From Jacaranda mimosifolia (taxonomy: Eukaryota; Streptophyta; Magnoliopsida; Lamiales; Bignoniaceae): a stretch of DNA of 64,000 bases. This document shows, piece by piece, positions 11,217 to 24,265 of the stretch. Both the position numbers and the translations under genes were made by a program. The stretch spans positions 3,685,001 through 3,749,000 of the forward strand of contig CM032126.1 of assembly GCA_018894105.1 (NCBI GenBank), read 5' to 3'. The notes under the pieces were generated by a model. It was not told the DNA's origin and did not search any database. It was given only the letters and a program-made list of their open reading frames with translations. Position 1 is the first letter of the stretch, and each line of letters begins with the position of its first letter.

Positions 11217-11319
11217 GGCTGGTGGCTTGTAGTTCAAGTGGTATTAGTCTCCCCTATTATGTGGGAGATCTCATGTTCTATTAGAATGGGTGCTGTTTCT
11301 CTATCAAAAAAAAAAAAAA
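11217..11319 (+). mobile_element. Short tRNA-derived SINE
   Basis: About 103 bp ending in a poly(A) run, between imperfect 11-bp direct repeats TCATTGCATTC (11206-11216) and TCGTTGCATTC (11320-11330). A pol III A-box-like stretch (TAGTTCAAGTGGTA) and a decayed B box lie inside. It aligns with the SINE at 54530-54639. Confidence 0.7.
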
Positions 11320-11330
11320 TCGTTGCATTC

Positions 11331-14300
11331 TATGTGTATGTCAAAATTTTATAATACAAGTAACTAAAATCATTTAATGATTTTTTAATAATTTCAATTA
11401 TATAAATGAAAAAAGTTATAATAAAATGATAGTAGGGTTCGTCTACGGTGAAGTATGTTTGTATTTACCTCATATAAGGTACCATTAAATAAATGATATG
11501 TGTTATTTTACAATATGTTATTGTTAATTGTACAAGTAGTTGCAGGTTTACATTTTAAAGTTGGGCATGTCTACGATGAGGTAAGATTATACTTTACTCA
11601 TATGAATTATTCTCAAATTAAATTACACATGTCTTTTACAATAAATAGTTGTTAATTTCACAACAAGTAATTGCTTTTGTAATTTAAAATCTTAATACAT
11701 CTAATTGTTGGTAAATATTCCTTCCAAAAAAGCTAAAATAAAAAAATAAAAATCTATTATCTTAAATAATATAATTTAATAATTTAAAATATATGTTCTA
11801 TAATGTTAAATAATAAATATGTCCAAAATAATATGAATAAATTTAGTTGAATTATTTATTAATTACGATATAAAATTAAAAAGAAAAATCTATAACATCA
11901 TTCTACAATATAATTTTAACAATTTTAACTTGTATATTCAATAATATTAAATAGACATATTTAAAATAAATTTAACTAAATTTTGTTAATAAGTAAAAAA
12001 TTTGAAAATAAGAAAATTTTAAATTTATTATTTCATATAACATAATTTTAATAATTTTAAATTACATATTTAATAATAAATAAATAAAAATATTTAACTT
12101 AATTAAATTTATTTTTCATTAAAAAGTAAATAAATTCAAAAAACAAAACATCTTGTTTCACCCACCACCACTACCACCCACACACCCCACTCCCCAGCAC
12201 ACTTCAGCACTCAGGCAGGTGCACACTACACACACCCGGGGGGCGGCACACCCACTAGTCATGGAACCGTGGCAGGTAGGATTTGGGGGTCATGAGAGTT
12301 GGGGTAGGGTTATATTTATAAATATGTATGTATATATATATATCATAGGTATTTATATACACTACCAGCAAATACAAATTAGATGTGTGTGCATTTAATA
12401 AAAATAAAAATTATTGATTTATTGCTTTATCATTTATTATTTAAATTTTTATTTGTAGAATTTAACTAATATGAAAATAAGTTTTTTAAATAATATTAAA
12501 ATATAAATATAGATTCACATAAGCCAATATATTAATACAAAACATTATAATAATATCGCTAGAATTTTGAATTGATTTGAGAAATTTCAATTGAGAATAA
12601 ATTCTGTCACTTTTCCTAAAATAACTTGTAATATAATTTTTTAAGTATATTAATGTCTATAATAAGTAATTTTTTGACATTTCTATTGAAAATTCAATCA
12701 TTTTATCATTGATTTTAAAAAAATACATGGAAAGATCTTAAAATACAATATGTATTGAAATTAAAAGATAATAAATATAAATATGCCAATCCTTTATTTT
12801 TTTGGGTTTAATAATGAAAAAGCATTTAATGGAAAACCCAATTTTATGGCCCAAAATATATGTGGAACTATTTAAGAAATGAAGTTCAAAATAAATAAAA
12901 TATTATTATTGATAGCAATTTTTTGTTATAAGGCACCCTCAACATACAATCAAAATTTACTATCAATTGCTTGTGCATGTAGCAAGTTAAATGTACTTTA
13001 TTATGTCACTAACTAATTATCAAAAGAAAGGTTATGATTTCACATTTTAAATCCAACGGTTCATATTGAATACATTTATACATTTTTTATATGAGGTATG
13101 TACAATCATAACTGCACCATAGACTACTCCATGATAGTAATGAGACAAAAGGGTGGCAATAGGAGATTGTACATGATAGTTACTTTATACATATGTTTGA
13201 ATTTATAAGGATATTTTAAAAAAATCACTCGAAAACACATTAAGATAGAGTTGATACTTTATTTAAAGTGGAAATACATATAATATAATATTTCAATGGT
13301 AATTTATAATTGACACAAATATCTTATTATAAGAAGAAAAAAATAATGATGGCTCAATTCATTGTACATAAAAGTCCAACCAAATAAGATACTATTTCAT
13401 GAATGTTTTTTTTTTTTTCATTATTTATACACACGTACATTATGTATTTATCATGTTCTAATCCCCGATCTCTCGCTTTTGTTTGAGACTTATGTCGTTA
13501 AGTCAAAAGCAATCCATCATTTTCCTAAGCTTATGAATAGATAATTTATTCTATGTTGAAAAAGAAAAAAGCCTATAATTGGGAGAGAATAAATAACAAA
13601 TTATTTCAAATTCTCAACCTTTTTAAGATAGATAAGATTTTTAATACCATCAAAATTTTAATATTAATTTCTATTGTTTAATTTCATTTGCCGTGTGGTA
13701 TAAAGATGTGAAAGTCTTGGCGTGAAAATTAAAGAATCAAATCACATGGGATGGGATATGGTTAGCCGAAAGGGTTTATCATTCTGAATTATGTCACTTT
13801 AATTATCACACTGCAGCTTTAATTAGAGCTCAATCAATTTTTTTAATATGAAAAAAGAAATAATTATAATAATAAAAATTAAAATTAAAATTCATTATCT
13901 ATTTTAGTGGTCCTCACTTTCGCCCTCCAATAAATTTAGGGTTAGGGTTTTCTTATCTTCAAAGATTAGCATTTTAATTGTTTTATTAATTTTAATCTGT
14001 TGGGACTGTTGAACGGATTATTACTTTATACGCTTCAACTTTATCAAGGCATATGTATGCGTGTTGGAAGTCTCAAATTAGTTGCAATTGTTTAAAGCTG
14101 AATTTGACGTTGAAACTGTCAAACTACATATAATGTTAAAAAATAACTAAAAAGATCTCTAGAGATTAATAAGACCCACATGCTAATCACTTCATTAGGG
14201 TCTCTAAAAACATTATTATTTATTTTAATAATTTTTAAAAAAGTAATTATCTTAAATCAAGAGAAGAGAAAAAAGAGATTTTTGAAATCCGGTCTTGTTT

Positions 14301-15714
14301 CATTTTTTTTTTAAGCAGTCTAGGACAAAGTTATTGTCATAAATTAGATTCAGATATCTGTATGTACACACTAACATGTGTCCCGTGGTGTATATGAATT
14401 AAACTAATAATTATTGAAAAATATATATTATTCTAATTAATTTCATGATATTTTTTTAATAAGATGTATAATATAAATTGAAATTTTTTTTGTAAAATCA
14501 TAATGTATGAATACCAAAGACAGTCAAACATCATTTTATATATAGAACAGTTCTAAATCTGCACCTGCGGAAGTGTTATTTAGAATATTATATTATATAG
14601 ATAAAGATTCCCATACCAATTTGTTTAATTTTTTTTTGCATCACATACTATTTGTAATTTTAAGACTCAAAAATTTAAAAATGTGTATTTTATTTTAATA
14701 TCTAAAAAGATTTTTCAATTAAAAGTATTATCAGATCTACATCTTACGTGATACATTTACCAATGTAGTTGAGCCACAACAAACTTTTTCTCAATAGAAT
14801 CGACCCAACTCCAATATCAAGAAACTATTAGGAAAGTGTACTTTGACACTTCACACAAATATATATATATATATATATATTATAATAGTCAAGTGGTATG
14901 TGTCTAGTCGCATAAGTCTCTTGCATGATATGAGATGTCAAAAGTTTGAGTCCAAACAGATTCCTGATGTACATGCACACATATGTATAGATATAATATA
15001 TATATATATATATAACGTGTTTTACTACATAGATATAAAAAAAAAATATGTTTATGAATGGGTATGGAGTTGTCAAATATTAAGGATAAAAATTAACTTA
15101 TGTAGTAGAGTTTAATGCATTATGATTTGTTAAGATATATTTATCAAAGCTTTAAGCATTATTTTGAAAAGTATCATATTTATACTTTTAAACTGTGTAT
15201 TGAGAAAATAAAAATTAATTTATATATTTTCTTTTAGTAAATCACATGTTTCCTTGATGTCTTCTATGGTTACAATATTTTAGTGTAATTATTTTATTAA
15301 CTATTTTTTAAGTATTAACTCTTTAGTGTAATAATTGAAATTCATTTTATAGTAATTAATTAAACTATTTAATTATGGGAATAATGCAATAAGAAGAGGA
15401 CCATACAACAAAAAATTAGAAAAAAATAAAAATGGAGAAACTTAATCAAGTAAAAAAATTACAAATTCAAGATTAAAATATGAATTAACTTTTCCTTAAT
15501 CAAATTATTGTATAAGTGAATCATAAATCGAGCTATTTTTTTTTTTTTCTCTTGTAATAGTAGACCATGAATCATTCACTTCCATGGTAGAAGGATTTCA
15601 CTGTGACTAGTACTTCAGTTGAGCTATGATAATGGACTCGTCCTTTGAACAATAGCTATAACTTAAATTAAACATTCCACAGCGACGAAATTTTTTTTAT
15701 AATTGTGTAAATTA
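11331..15714. other. AT-rich spacer
   Basis: No credible gene. It contains a C-rich then G-rich island at about 12160-12310, a poly(T) run near 13410, AT microsatellites at 14860-14881 and 14996-15014, and a SINE-like sequence at about 14885-14990. Confidence 0.4.
14885..14990 (+). repeat. SINE-like sequence
   Basis: Resembles the SINEs at 11217 and 54530: TCAAGTGGTATG (A-box-like), then AAAGTTTGAGTCC (B-box-like), then CTGATGTACATGC leading to an AT tail. Target duplication not resolved because of flanking AT repeats. Confidence 0.5.
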
Positions 15715-16030
15715 GAGCCCGTTTTGTTTTATTTCCAAATCCTTTTTTCACCAATTTTATTATTTCAAAAATAGAAATCATCACTTTTTAAAAAATTTCA
15801 CCCAACATAATTTCAATTTTCATTTTCAAAACACATGCTTCAATAGCCTATATATATTCTCAATATTCTATTATTTCTATCTCTTTCCACCTACAACCTA
15901 TTAAAACCAACATAATCATTACATTTTCAAATAATTCATCCAAATATATTTTCATTTTCATATCACATCACCTAACTAATTCTCATCATTTTAGAAAATA
16001 ATGGAAATGAAAATAAAACCAAACGGGCCC
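15715..16030. mobile_element. Tourist-like MITE (family T1)
   Basis: 316 bp with ends GAGCCCGTTTTGTTTTATTT and complement GGGCCCGTTTGGTTTTATTT, flanked by TTA on both sides (15712-15714, 16031-16033). Same family as 10639-10983 in the opposite orientation. Confidence 0.8.
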
Positions 16031-16033
16031 TTA

Positions 16034-18020
16034 GATTGCTACGTGGGTAGTCATTCTCCTACTTCTTCTTTTTTCAATTTTAAAAAAATAATTTTAATAA
16101 TAATACAAAATTAACATAAACAGGCAATGTTATTAGTGTAACATCATAACAAGTGAAATTCTTGTAATAATAATGTCTACTACTCCATTATTTAAGCTTT
16201 GGAAACATTAAAGTTTATTGATAACAGCCTGTAAAGATATGGTTCATAAATAATAAATACCTCCGTTTCTAGATGGCTCTTTACTTTTACAATATAATTT
16301 AAGGTACCAGAAAACTTCTATAGTACTTTCCAGAAAATTAATGTACCAAATTTTCTTCTCTTTCCTCACTTTGAAATTTGAATTTTCTACGTTTTTACGC
16401 AAACAAAGCGAAAAAGCGCATATAATATAATTAATGTTTTTGAAAACGCTTTAAATGCACGTGATATCATTATCTGCAAAATTATCAGGAAATTACCAAA
16501 AGGGGATCGAGTCAAACCCACTTGCTTGAAGAAGAAGTCTTTTTATTTTTTGAAAAAATGCAGACAAATCTGTATTTTTCTTATTTATTTTCTTTTGTTT
16601 TTTTATGAATCAGTCTGTCGAAAATAAATATAAGAAAATAGAAATATTTTTAAAATTGTGGGAAAAAGACAGAAAGTGGGGTCTACAATTGTCGGTCAAA
16701 TGTCTGCTTCTGTTCAAAATCAGATCCCCTCGTTTGTTAGACATTCTTTGTCAGGATTCAGGCCAATGTACAAACCATTAAAGCATGAGGTACATCTCGG
16801 ATGTAGGCGAGAACAGGGATGAGTTTGGCTGGATTTGGCACTATGGAAATAAGTTCCGAGTTTTTATTGTGGGACAGAAAAATATTTGGTCATTTAAATT
16901 AAAATTATTTTTGGTAAATATAATTTCAAAGAAGTTTGGTACTTTAAAGGGTAATTATTTTAAATTGATTAAATTTGATAATTAATATTTTGCAAAAATT
17001 AAAAGTTAGAGTATTTAGCCAAGTTAGTTTCATACAATTAATTATTTTAGAGTTAATATTTTATGGGTTTTTTTGTCTTCATTTTTATTATTTTAAAGTA
17101 TAGTTTTATTTATGGTTTTGTTTAAACAGGTTTAATATAGCAAAATGATATATTAAATAAAAAGTGATATTTTAATATAAGATTAGGTATTGTTGCTTTT
17201 TCCTGTTCCGTCGTTATTTAAACAATTATTATTTAATTTACTATGAATTTTATTACGAAAAGGAAAATTATAATTTGATAAGTTAATGAATTTTAATTAT
17301 TTTAAATTTTGTGAAATATCATGTCAAATATTAATGATGTGAATCTTAGTTTGATAATTTGAATTTGATTGTGAAATAAATGGTTATAACTATAAAAATA
17401 TAAAAATATCATAATCTTCTTTTAGTTTTATTTTTTAATGATGTATTTAAAATGTCCTATATTTGTATTCTTTTTATTCTCTTAAGTCTTAAACCACAAC
17501 CTACGTGGTAACCATAATTTATAATACACTTACTACGTATCTTATTATTACTATTTTATTATATGTATTTTTATTTTTATTAATTTAAAATTTAAATAAA
17601 TATATTAAAAATATTAAAAATAGCATAATATAAAAAAAAAAATAAAATATTTTAATTTTATATTATAAAAATTTTAACACATGCATAAAATATGTAAAAT
17701 CACTAATATTCAATAGTAGATCTACACTCTACAATGCGATTCACTTTTTTTTTCCCCTTTTTATGAAAAGGAAAAAACTAATCACTCCATCGTATGTTTT
17801 TACTTTCATTTTAGTTTTAATATGTTGCATTGCACACATTATTTTTCTACTATTAATAAATATAGTTCAAATTTATAATAATAATTTGAGAAATGAAAAG
17901 AATAACATAAAATGATTTTGTTTAGAAATTTATATCTTACAAAATTTGATAATCTCTTCTTCTTAATTATTTAAAAGATATTACATTTTTTTACTTTAAG
18001 AACACATGTTTGCCCAACAT
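16034..18020. other. AT-rich spacer
   Basis: No gene, RNA or clear repeat seen; long A/T tracts only. Confidence 0.4.
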
Positions 18021-18023
18021 TAA

Positions 18024-18184
18024 GGGCCTACTCTCTTGGCTTCTCCAAAAAAATTTCATTCTTCCACAACAATTACAAAATAGGTACACATTCTTCAATT
18101 CTTCTTCCAAAAAATAAAATTTCAATACCCAAAAAACCCTCACAGAACAATTCTAAAAAACCTTACACCCTAATTTTAATCATT

Positions 18185-18220
<36 letters not shown>

Positions 18221-18443
18221 CATTTTCATCTTACAAACCCAACCAAAAAGCAATTAATTTAACATCAGCTATAAAATTTGTCTCATCCAAAACATGAAAA
18301 AAGAAACAACTCATTTTCAATTTATTTTTCATATTTTCTCAAAACAAAAAGAAACGCATGCCACATTCTCCAAATTTTTTCCCTAAAACTCTTTCTCCCA
18401 AAATATTTTCTACAAAACATCCAAACGCCAAGAGAACAGGCCC
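18024..18443. mobile_element. Tourist-like MITE (family T2)
   Basis: 420 bp with ends GGGCCTACTCTCTTGG and complement GGGCCTGTTCTCTTGG, flanked by TAA on both sides (18021-18023, 18444-18446). The middle carries an (AT)n run at 18189-18217. The same internal order of segments is found in 19910-20249 and 52101-52562. Confidence 0.8.
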
Positions 18444-18446
18444 TAA

Positions 18447-19909
18447 CTATTTCCATTTTTACCAAAAAGAGTAATTATTAGTTAATTTCACCATTTTACT
18501 CATCAAACTATCTAACTGATGAGTAGAAAAACAAAAATCTTGTTTAATGATTTTTTAAATAAACGCATATTTCAATTTTAATAACTCGTCAGTTAAATTT
18601 TCATATATATATATATATGTATATATATTTATATTTTTGGCTATTGCTTCTATTTTTTGATTTAGAATCAACTAGTCAATCTAAAGAGGATTTACAACCC
18701 AACAGTTTTTGAAATCATATGGAAAATATATATTTTTTTAAAAGTTAAAAATAATATGTAAGGTTTATATTTTCTTTTATTTTTTAAATCATACGGAAAA
18801 TAATATGTATTGGCAAAATAAGTAACGTTTGAAAATTGATGGTGACAATCTATTGAAATTTACCTAACGCTTTTAATAAAATAAATCATCCCCACTAAAA
18901 AATAAATTGATGATGACGATCTATTGAAATTTTAATAAAATTTAAAATTATTGACAAACTCAAAAAAGTAATTTAATGTAATTTAATCATTTTTTCATAC
19001 AAAAAGGTTAATCTAAATTATTTGTTTACCAATCTATATAATATGAGAGCCAAAATTCACCCTTCAATAAATCACTTTTTCTATGTCAATAAAACTATTT
19101 ATTTATTAGTTGTAACACTAATATATATATATATATATAGATATTATGTTTTTACATAATTTATATTAAAGGGTCAATTGATCCATCAGTATTATCTTCG
19201 CATTTATATATTTATTTTTAATAAATTTTTAATATGAGTGTATATATAATTATAGTTAAAATTCCTCCCAAAACCACCTTCACATCTTAAAATTCCTCAA
19301 AAATATTACACAATCTTTTTTAATATAGTTAAAGTGAAATTACATTTTCTTTTTCAATATGATTGACAGATTTGTATAATAATTAATAAACTTCGACTAC
19401 GTGAAAAAGGAAGGTAGTAATTTCAATGTGATTTTTGCTTTAAAATTAAAATGTTAATAATTTATAAAATCTTGCAACCATTATCGTTGATTAGTAAAAA
19501 ATTATCGTATATTTTATAATTAAAACCTTTTCTACTCCCCTAATTATAATTTCCCTGAAATAAAAATCCATATCTATTCAATTATTGTTTCCGATTGAAT
19601 TATAGAGTAATTGCAATTATAAAAAGAAAGAAATAATTAAATTTTAGTATAAATTGAAATATGGATTATCTGAATAACATAATATTTAACATTAAAACCA
19701 CATACTATGTGATCTCACATAACATAATTTAATCACTAGTATAATACAAAATCATATCAAGATATATTTCGATTCAAATTTAATTTGGGAAAATCAATAA
19801 CCGAAAATTTGTGAGATAATCTCAAGAAAATTTCCCAAATAAATTGGATCTCCAAATTAATTTTCAAACGTTACTTGGGTAAAATAAATTAAAGAAAGAA
19901 AATAAGTAG
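18447..19909. other. AT-rich spacer
   Basis: No gene seen. AT microsatellites at 18605-18627 and 19122-19140. Confidence 0.35.
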
Positions 19910-20005
19910 GTTTTTGTTTGGTTATGTTTTTCCGAAACAATATTATTTTGGAAAAACATAACCAAATATATCTCTATTTTTCCTCCAAAACATACATTTT
20001 TCAAT

Positions 20006-20041
<36 letters not shown>

Positions 20042-20249
20042 TTATTATTGTTCTAACATTAAAAAAATTACTCAATTTTATTTTCATTCCAAAAATTCAA
20101 CAAAAAAATATTGATTTGACTATTACAATAAAAAATGTCTCCCCCAAAACATAAACAAACATATCAAAAAATAATTTTCATATTTTTCAATAATTCATTC
20201 TCTCAAAATACATAATAAAATCAAACAAAAAATATAACCAAACATTCCC
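19910..20249. mobile_element. Tourist-like MITE (family T2), with terminal hairpin
   Basis: 340 bp with ends GTTTTTGTTTGGTTATG and complement GGGAATGTTTGGTTATA, flanked by TAG on each side. The interior resembles 18024-18443 and 52101-52562, including a central (CA)n(TA)n run at 20006-20041. A perfect 17-bp hairpin lies at its left end. Confidence 0.65.
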
Positions 20250-20748
20250 TAGAGTTCTTTCTAATTTATTTCACAATAATTTAAATATTTAAGAAACATT
20301 AGTTGTAATCTCCGCATTAGCAAACAAATCAAGTTAATTATTGGTTAATTGATAAACATTATAATAAAGGGCAAATGATTTTATAAAAAGGAACAGCTTT
20401 CACTTTTTTTTTCTGGTCATTTACCATACCAAACTCTAACAAAGACAAATATTGGTATTTTTTATTTTTATTTTTATTTTTAATTTTAATTTTTTTTTCT
20501 TCCTGAAGCTTTTTCCTCTTTCTAACCCCATTAATGGAGGGAACGCTACTTTACAAACTTCCCCCACAGACAAAATAAAGCTAAAAATTTGAAAGCAACA
20601 GCGAATAAGTTAGGCAAAATAATAGAAATCTGCATAGTACGTTGAAATTTCTGGCGCCATTTGTTCACCCACCAAATCTTTCAAAAATCTTCTCTTTTTC
20701 TCTTTATTTTCTGAAGCACAAGAATTTACAGATTCCCTACAAAAAACC

Positions 20749-23700
20749 ATGGAAGTGGAAGACAGGGAAAGCACGGATTCGGGTTCACTGAGTGGTAATC
20801 CGGAGTCCGAGTCACCACCATTGAGTAGTGGTGGTAATTATGTCGGGCACGGTGGCGCTGTTGGCGGCGGCGGCGTGGTTCCAGAAGTGATAAAAATGGA
20901 GAAGAGTGCAGGAGGGCTAAACTCACCCGCCGTGGCAGTGGGTGGTGGAGTTATTGGAAGCGGCGGAGTAGTGGGTGGGGGAATGATTGACGGCGGCGGC
21001 GGCATATTGAGTGGTGGTGCAGTTGGTGGTCGTGGTGGTCGAAATGGAGATTTATCCATGGGGAAAAAGAAGAGAGGTAGGCCTAGAAAATATGACGCAG
21101 ATGGGAATTTAAATCCGGCGTATATAAGATCACCGCCGGCGCTACAGGCCGGCGGCTTTACTCTGTCAACGCCGCCGTCTTATGAGTTTTCGTCTGGCTC
21201 TAAAAGAGGCCGTGGGAAGCCCGCCGGTTCTGGTAACTGGCAAGTTCTTGCTTCTTTGGGTGAGTTACTGACGATCCCAAAGTGCTACATGCAGTATTGT
21301 ACCCATTATTTTTTCATTTTCCTTTTTTTTTTTTTTTTTTGGATTATTGATACTCTGCACCAAGATTTTAATTTTATTTTAAAGAACTTTTAGCCACTGT
21401 TAAGTATAATTTCCCTATTTTGCCTCTTATTTAAGCTCCAGCCTAGCTCTTTTATTCCCCCATTCTTTTTTATGTTATGGGATTTCAGATTAGGAGAGAG
21501 GAAAACTGAGTGGGCCTTTAGTTAAGACTTAAGAGCTCTGAGAAATAGAGGATTAGGTTGCAAGATTTTTCATTATTTTGAGGTTGTTGTTTGCTGGTGG
21601 GTGTCTGTATTCATCATTTTATTTGACTAACTAATACCTGTAATGAATCATTAGCATTTGCGTGTTATTGTTGATTAACTTTAGCTAAATCTTAAAGCAA
21701 AAATCATTCTCTGTGCCGAAATGAGGATCTTTTCTTGATACAGATCCCTTTTTATTTTTCCTTGTTTATATGTGTTTTTCTTTTTCTTTTTCTTTTTTTA
21801 TTTTCTGGCCCTCCATGATCTGTTCTTTACATTCATTTCTTTCCTTCTGAATTCTGATGGGGGAGATGCAATTTTTTAAGAACTAGGGTTTCTCTTTTTG
21901 TTTTTCACTTTTAAAGAATGGAGAAATTCCTAACATGTTTCTTATTCTGATATGTATAATCTTTCTTTGGGTGGGTGGGGCTCTGACCGGGTCAACCGTT
22001 GGCCTATTGAGAGAGGGTTACCTTCATTATTGTTTCTTTCTGAAATTTTGTCTCACATTTTGTTGCCACTGCAGGTGAATTGTTTACAAGCACAGCAGGA
22101 GGGGACTTCACACCGCATGTGGTCACTGTACATACAGGAGAGGTAATGACAACTTTGTCCCTTCTCGGCACTCATCTGATGCCATCTACTTGAGTTCAGA
22201 TATAGGGATTTTTGTATTGAGTTTAAGCTATTTTCCAGGATGTTGCCGGGAAAATACTTACATTTGCTCAAAAGGGTCATAGAGGGATTTGTGTTCTTTC
22301 TGCAAATGGATCTGTCTCCAATGTTACACTTCGCCAGCCCGGTTCATCTGGAGGTCTACTAACATATGAGGTATAAACTGTGAATGTACTGTTTCTGTTT
22401 GCTGGACTATGAATGCTGGTTATGTTTGCTGCTTGGCAGAAGAAAAAGAAAATTTGAGAGTTATTGGTTTGTGGCAGTTGGCAATTATTGTTCATACCCC
22501 AAAACTGTAGTCATTCCATTGCTTGTTTCTTGATGCCGCTTAACACCTTATTAGGGTTCAGTCGAATGCTTATTGTTAGAATCTATATATTTTATCAAAA
22601 CAGTTATTAGGATTTTGGATACGAATGCAACTCTATTTTGGGAATCGTCAAGCAAGTTTTTGGCTTCTTTATTGTAGGAAATAGTCTTTATATGTGGAGA
22701 CCTTAGTATTTCCCTATGATACTATACTTTATCTAGCGACATGATTGTTTCATCGACCATTAGCATATGGTAATTTCTGATGCAAGAATAAGATTTGTTT
22801 CCTCGACTAAGATCAGTAGATGATGATCTCGTTAAGTATCTTACATTGGATTGTGATGTCATTGTTAATGCAGGGGCGTTTTGAGATTTTGACTCTAACA
22901 GGATCATACACAGTTTCTGACAATGGTGGCATAAAAAGTCGTTCGGGTGGATTAAGTGTTTCATTGGCTAGCCCTGATGGTCGTGTGATAGGCGGGGGTG
23001 TAGCAGGTTTGCTTATGGCAGCTAGTCCAATCCAGGTGAAGACTTTTTCATCTCTCTTATCACAAGAAGCTATTCCTCTTACTAGCGAGAAATGATAGCC
23101 ATTTTGCTTCTTGTTTGTGATCCAATATTGGCCATATAATATACTGCGTGTTTACTCAGATTCTTTCTTTTATACTTCTTTATGCTGGCGTATGTTCTTT
23201 TACTGAAGTCACGCGGGCTTTTCTAGTATGAGAACTCTTCACGTCGTATTTATGCTACAAAACATCCCTCACAAATTTAGTGAAATTTGTCATAGAACAT
23301 GATTCAGTGATAGATTTATTTTCATAAATTTATTAGTATATGCTTTGTCACTAATTAGTTTTCTTATGAAAATAAAATATGCATCATAGAATTAATTTTA
23401 TGATAGAATTTCCATCAACGACCGAAAAATCATTTGATCATAATGTTTCGAATTATAACGTTTGTAATTGACTATTCATTTTCGTCACAAGTGTTAGTAT
23501 TAATATATATAAATTTTTGCTTCTTTTTTTAACTTCATTAGTAATTCTTAAAAAATCTATTACAATTGTCTTTGATTAGTGATGGGACCCTATTTGTCAC
23601 AAATTTACTTCTCTAGGTACTATTGATACGTCTTGCGGAGATCCTAAGACATCTTAATAACAAATTTTCAAACTCTCTCCAAAACAGAACCCTTTTTGAG

Positions 23701-24265
23701 TTTCTCTTATTCATAGGATGTCTGCCTCTACTAGTAGGTCTTTTCGAAAAATTCTATTTATTCTAGTGTCTCTCCACAAAGTTTCTGAACTAATCCTAAA
23801 GCAGAAGTACTTATGGTTTGTAGTTTTTCCTGATACAGTCAGCTCCTTGATGCTAGTTCTCGTTGATTCTTCATGATGTCATAATGCTAATACCATATTT
23901 ATTGCAATATTTACATATATTATGCTTTACTTTCTCAGATTGTAGTTGGAAGCTTCGTCCCAAATGGTTTTAAGATGCAGAAGAAAAAGCAACATGCGGA
24001 ACCCAGAATAGCCCCTACAGCTCCGGCTAATGTGACAGCAGCAATGCCAATATCACAAGCCTTACCAGAACTCAACATCTATCCTATTTCATCATCACAA
24101 TTGCTGGTTCAAAACCATGGAGAAGGTGATAACAGCTTAAGCAATAAGGATCCGCCAAATTCTGCGTCTACTGATAATACTGCTGATTGGAACGGTTCTG
24201 GGCCGGGCAACAACCAGAGACCATCTCCCGACATCAACATTTCTATACCCGTTGAGGAGCATTGA
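20749..24265 (+). CDS. AT-hook motif nuclear-localised protein (AHL), two AT-hooks plus PPC domain
   Basis: A chromatin-binding regulator that attaches to the minor groove of AT-rich DNA. Exons: 20749-21259, 22075-22142, 22239-22370, 22874-23035 and 23939-24265, all GT-AG and in frame, giving 399 residues. The N-terminus is Gly-rich. The first AT-hook is KKKRGRPRKYDADG (about 106-119) and the second is KRGRGKPAGSG (about 152-162). The PPC/DUF296 domain follows from about 172 (LFTSTAGGDFTPHV) through GRFEILTLTGS to GGGVAGLLMAASPIQ; in this family it mediates trimerisation and partner binding. Two hooks plus an intron-containing PPC region fit the type II AHLs (relatives of Arabidopsis AHL1-AHL14) rather than the intronless type I. 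The C-terminal tail is Pro/Ser/Asn-rich. No truncation seen. Confidence 0.93.

Noticed and set aside
12153..12398. Open frame of 81 codons starting with Pro/Thr/His-rich sequence
   Set aside because: Low-complexity C-rich island running into AT repeats; no family and no gene context.
19032..19740. Second Helitron candidate (TCTATATAATATGAGAGCC ... CACTAGT)
   Set aside because: The start looks Helitron-like, but no hairpin or conserved tail is found at a plausible distance from a CTAG.
23100..23930. Repeat-like text in AHL intron 4 (TTAGTGAAATTTGTCA, GTCACTAATTAG words)
   Set aside because: Resembles interiors of some plant DNA transposons, but I could not define ends or a target duplication.
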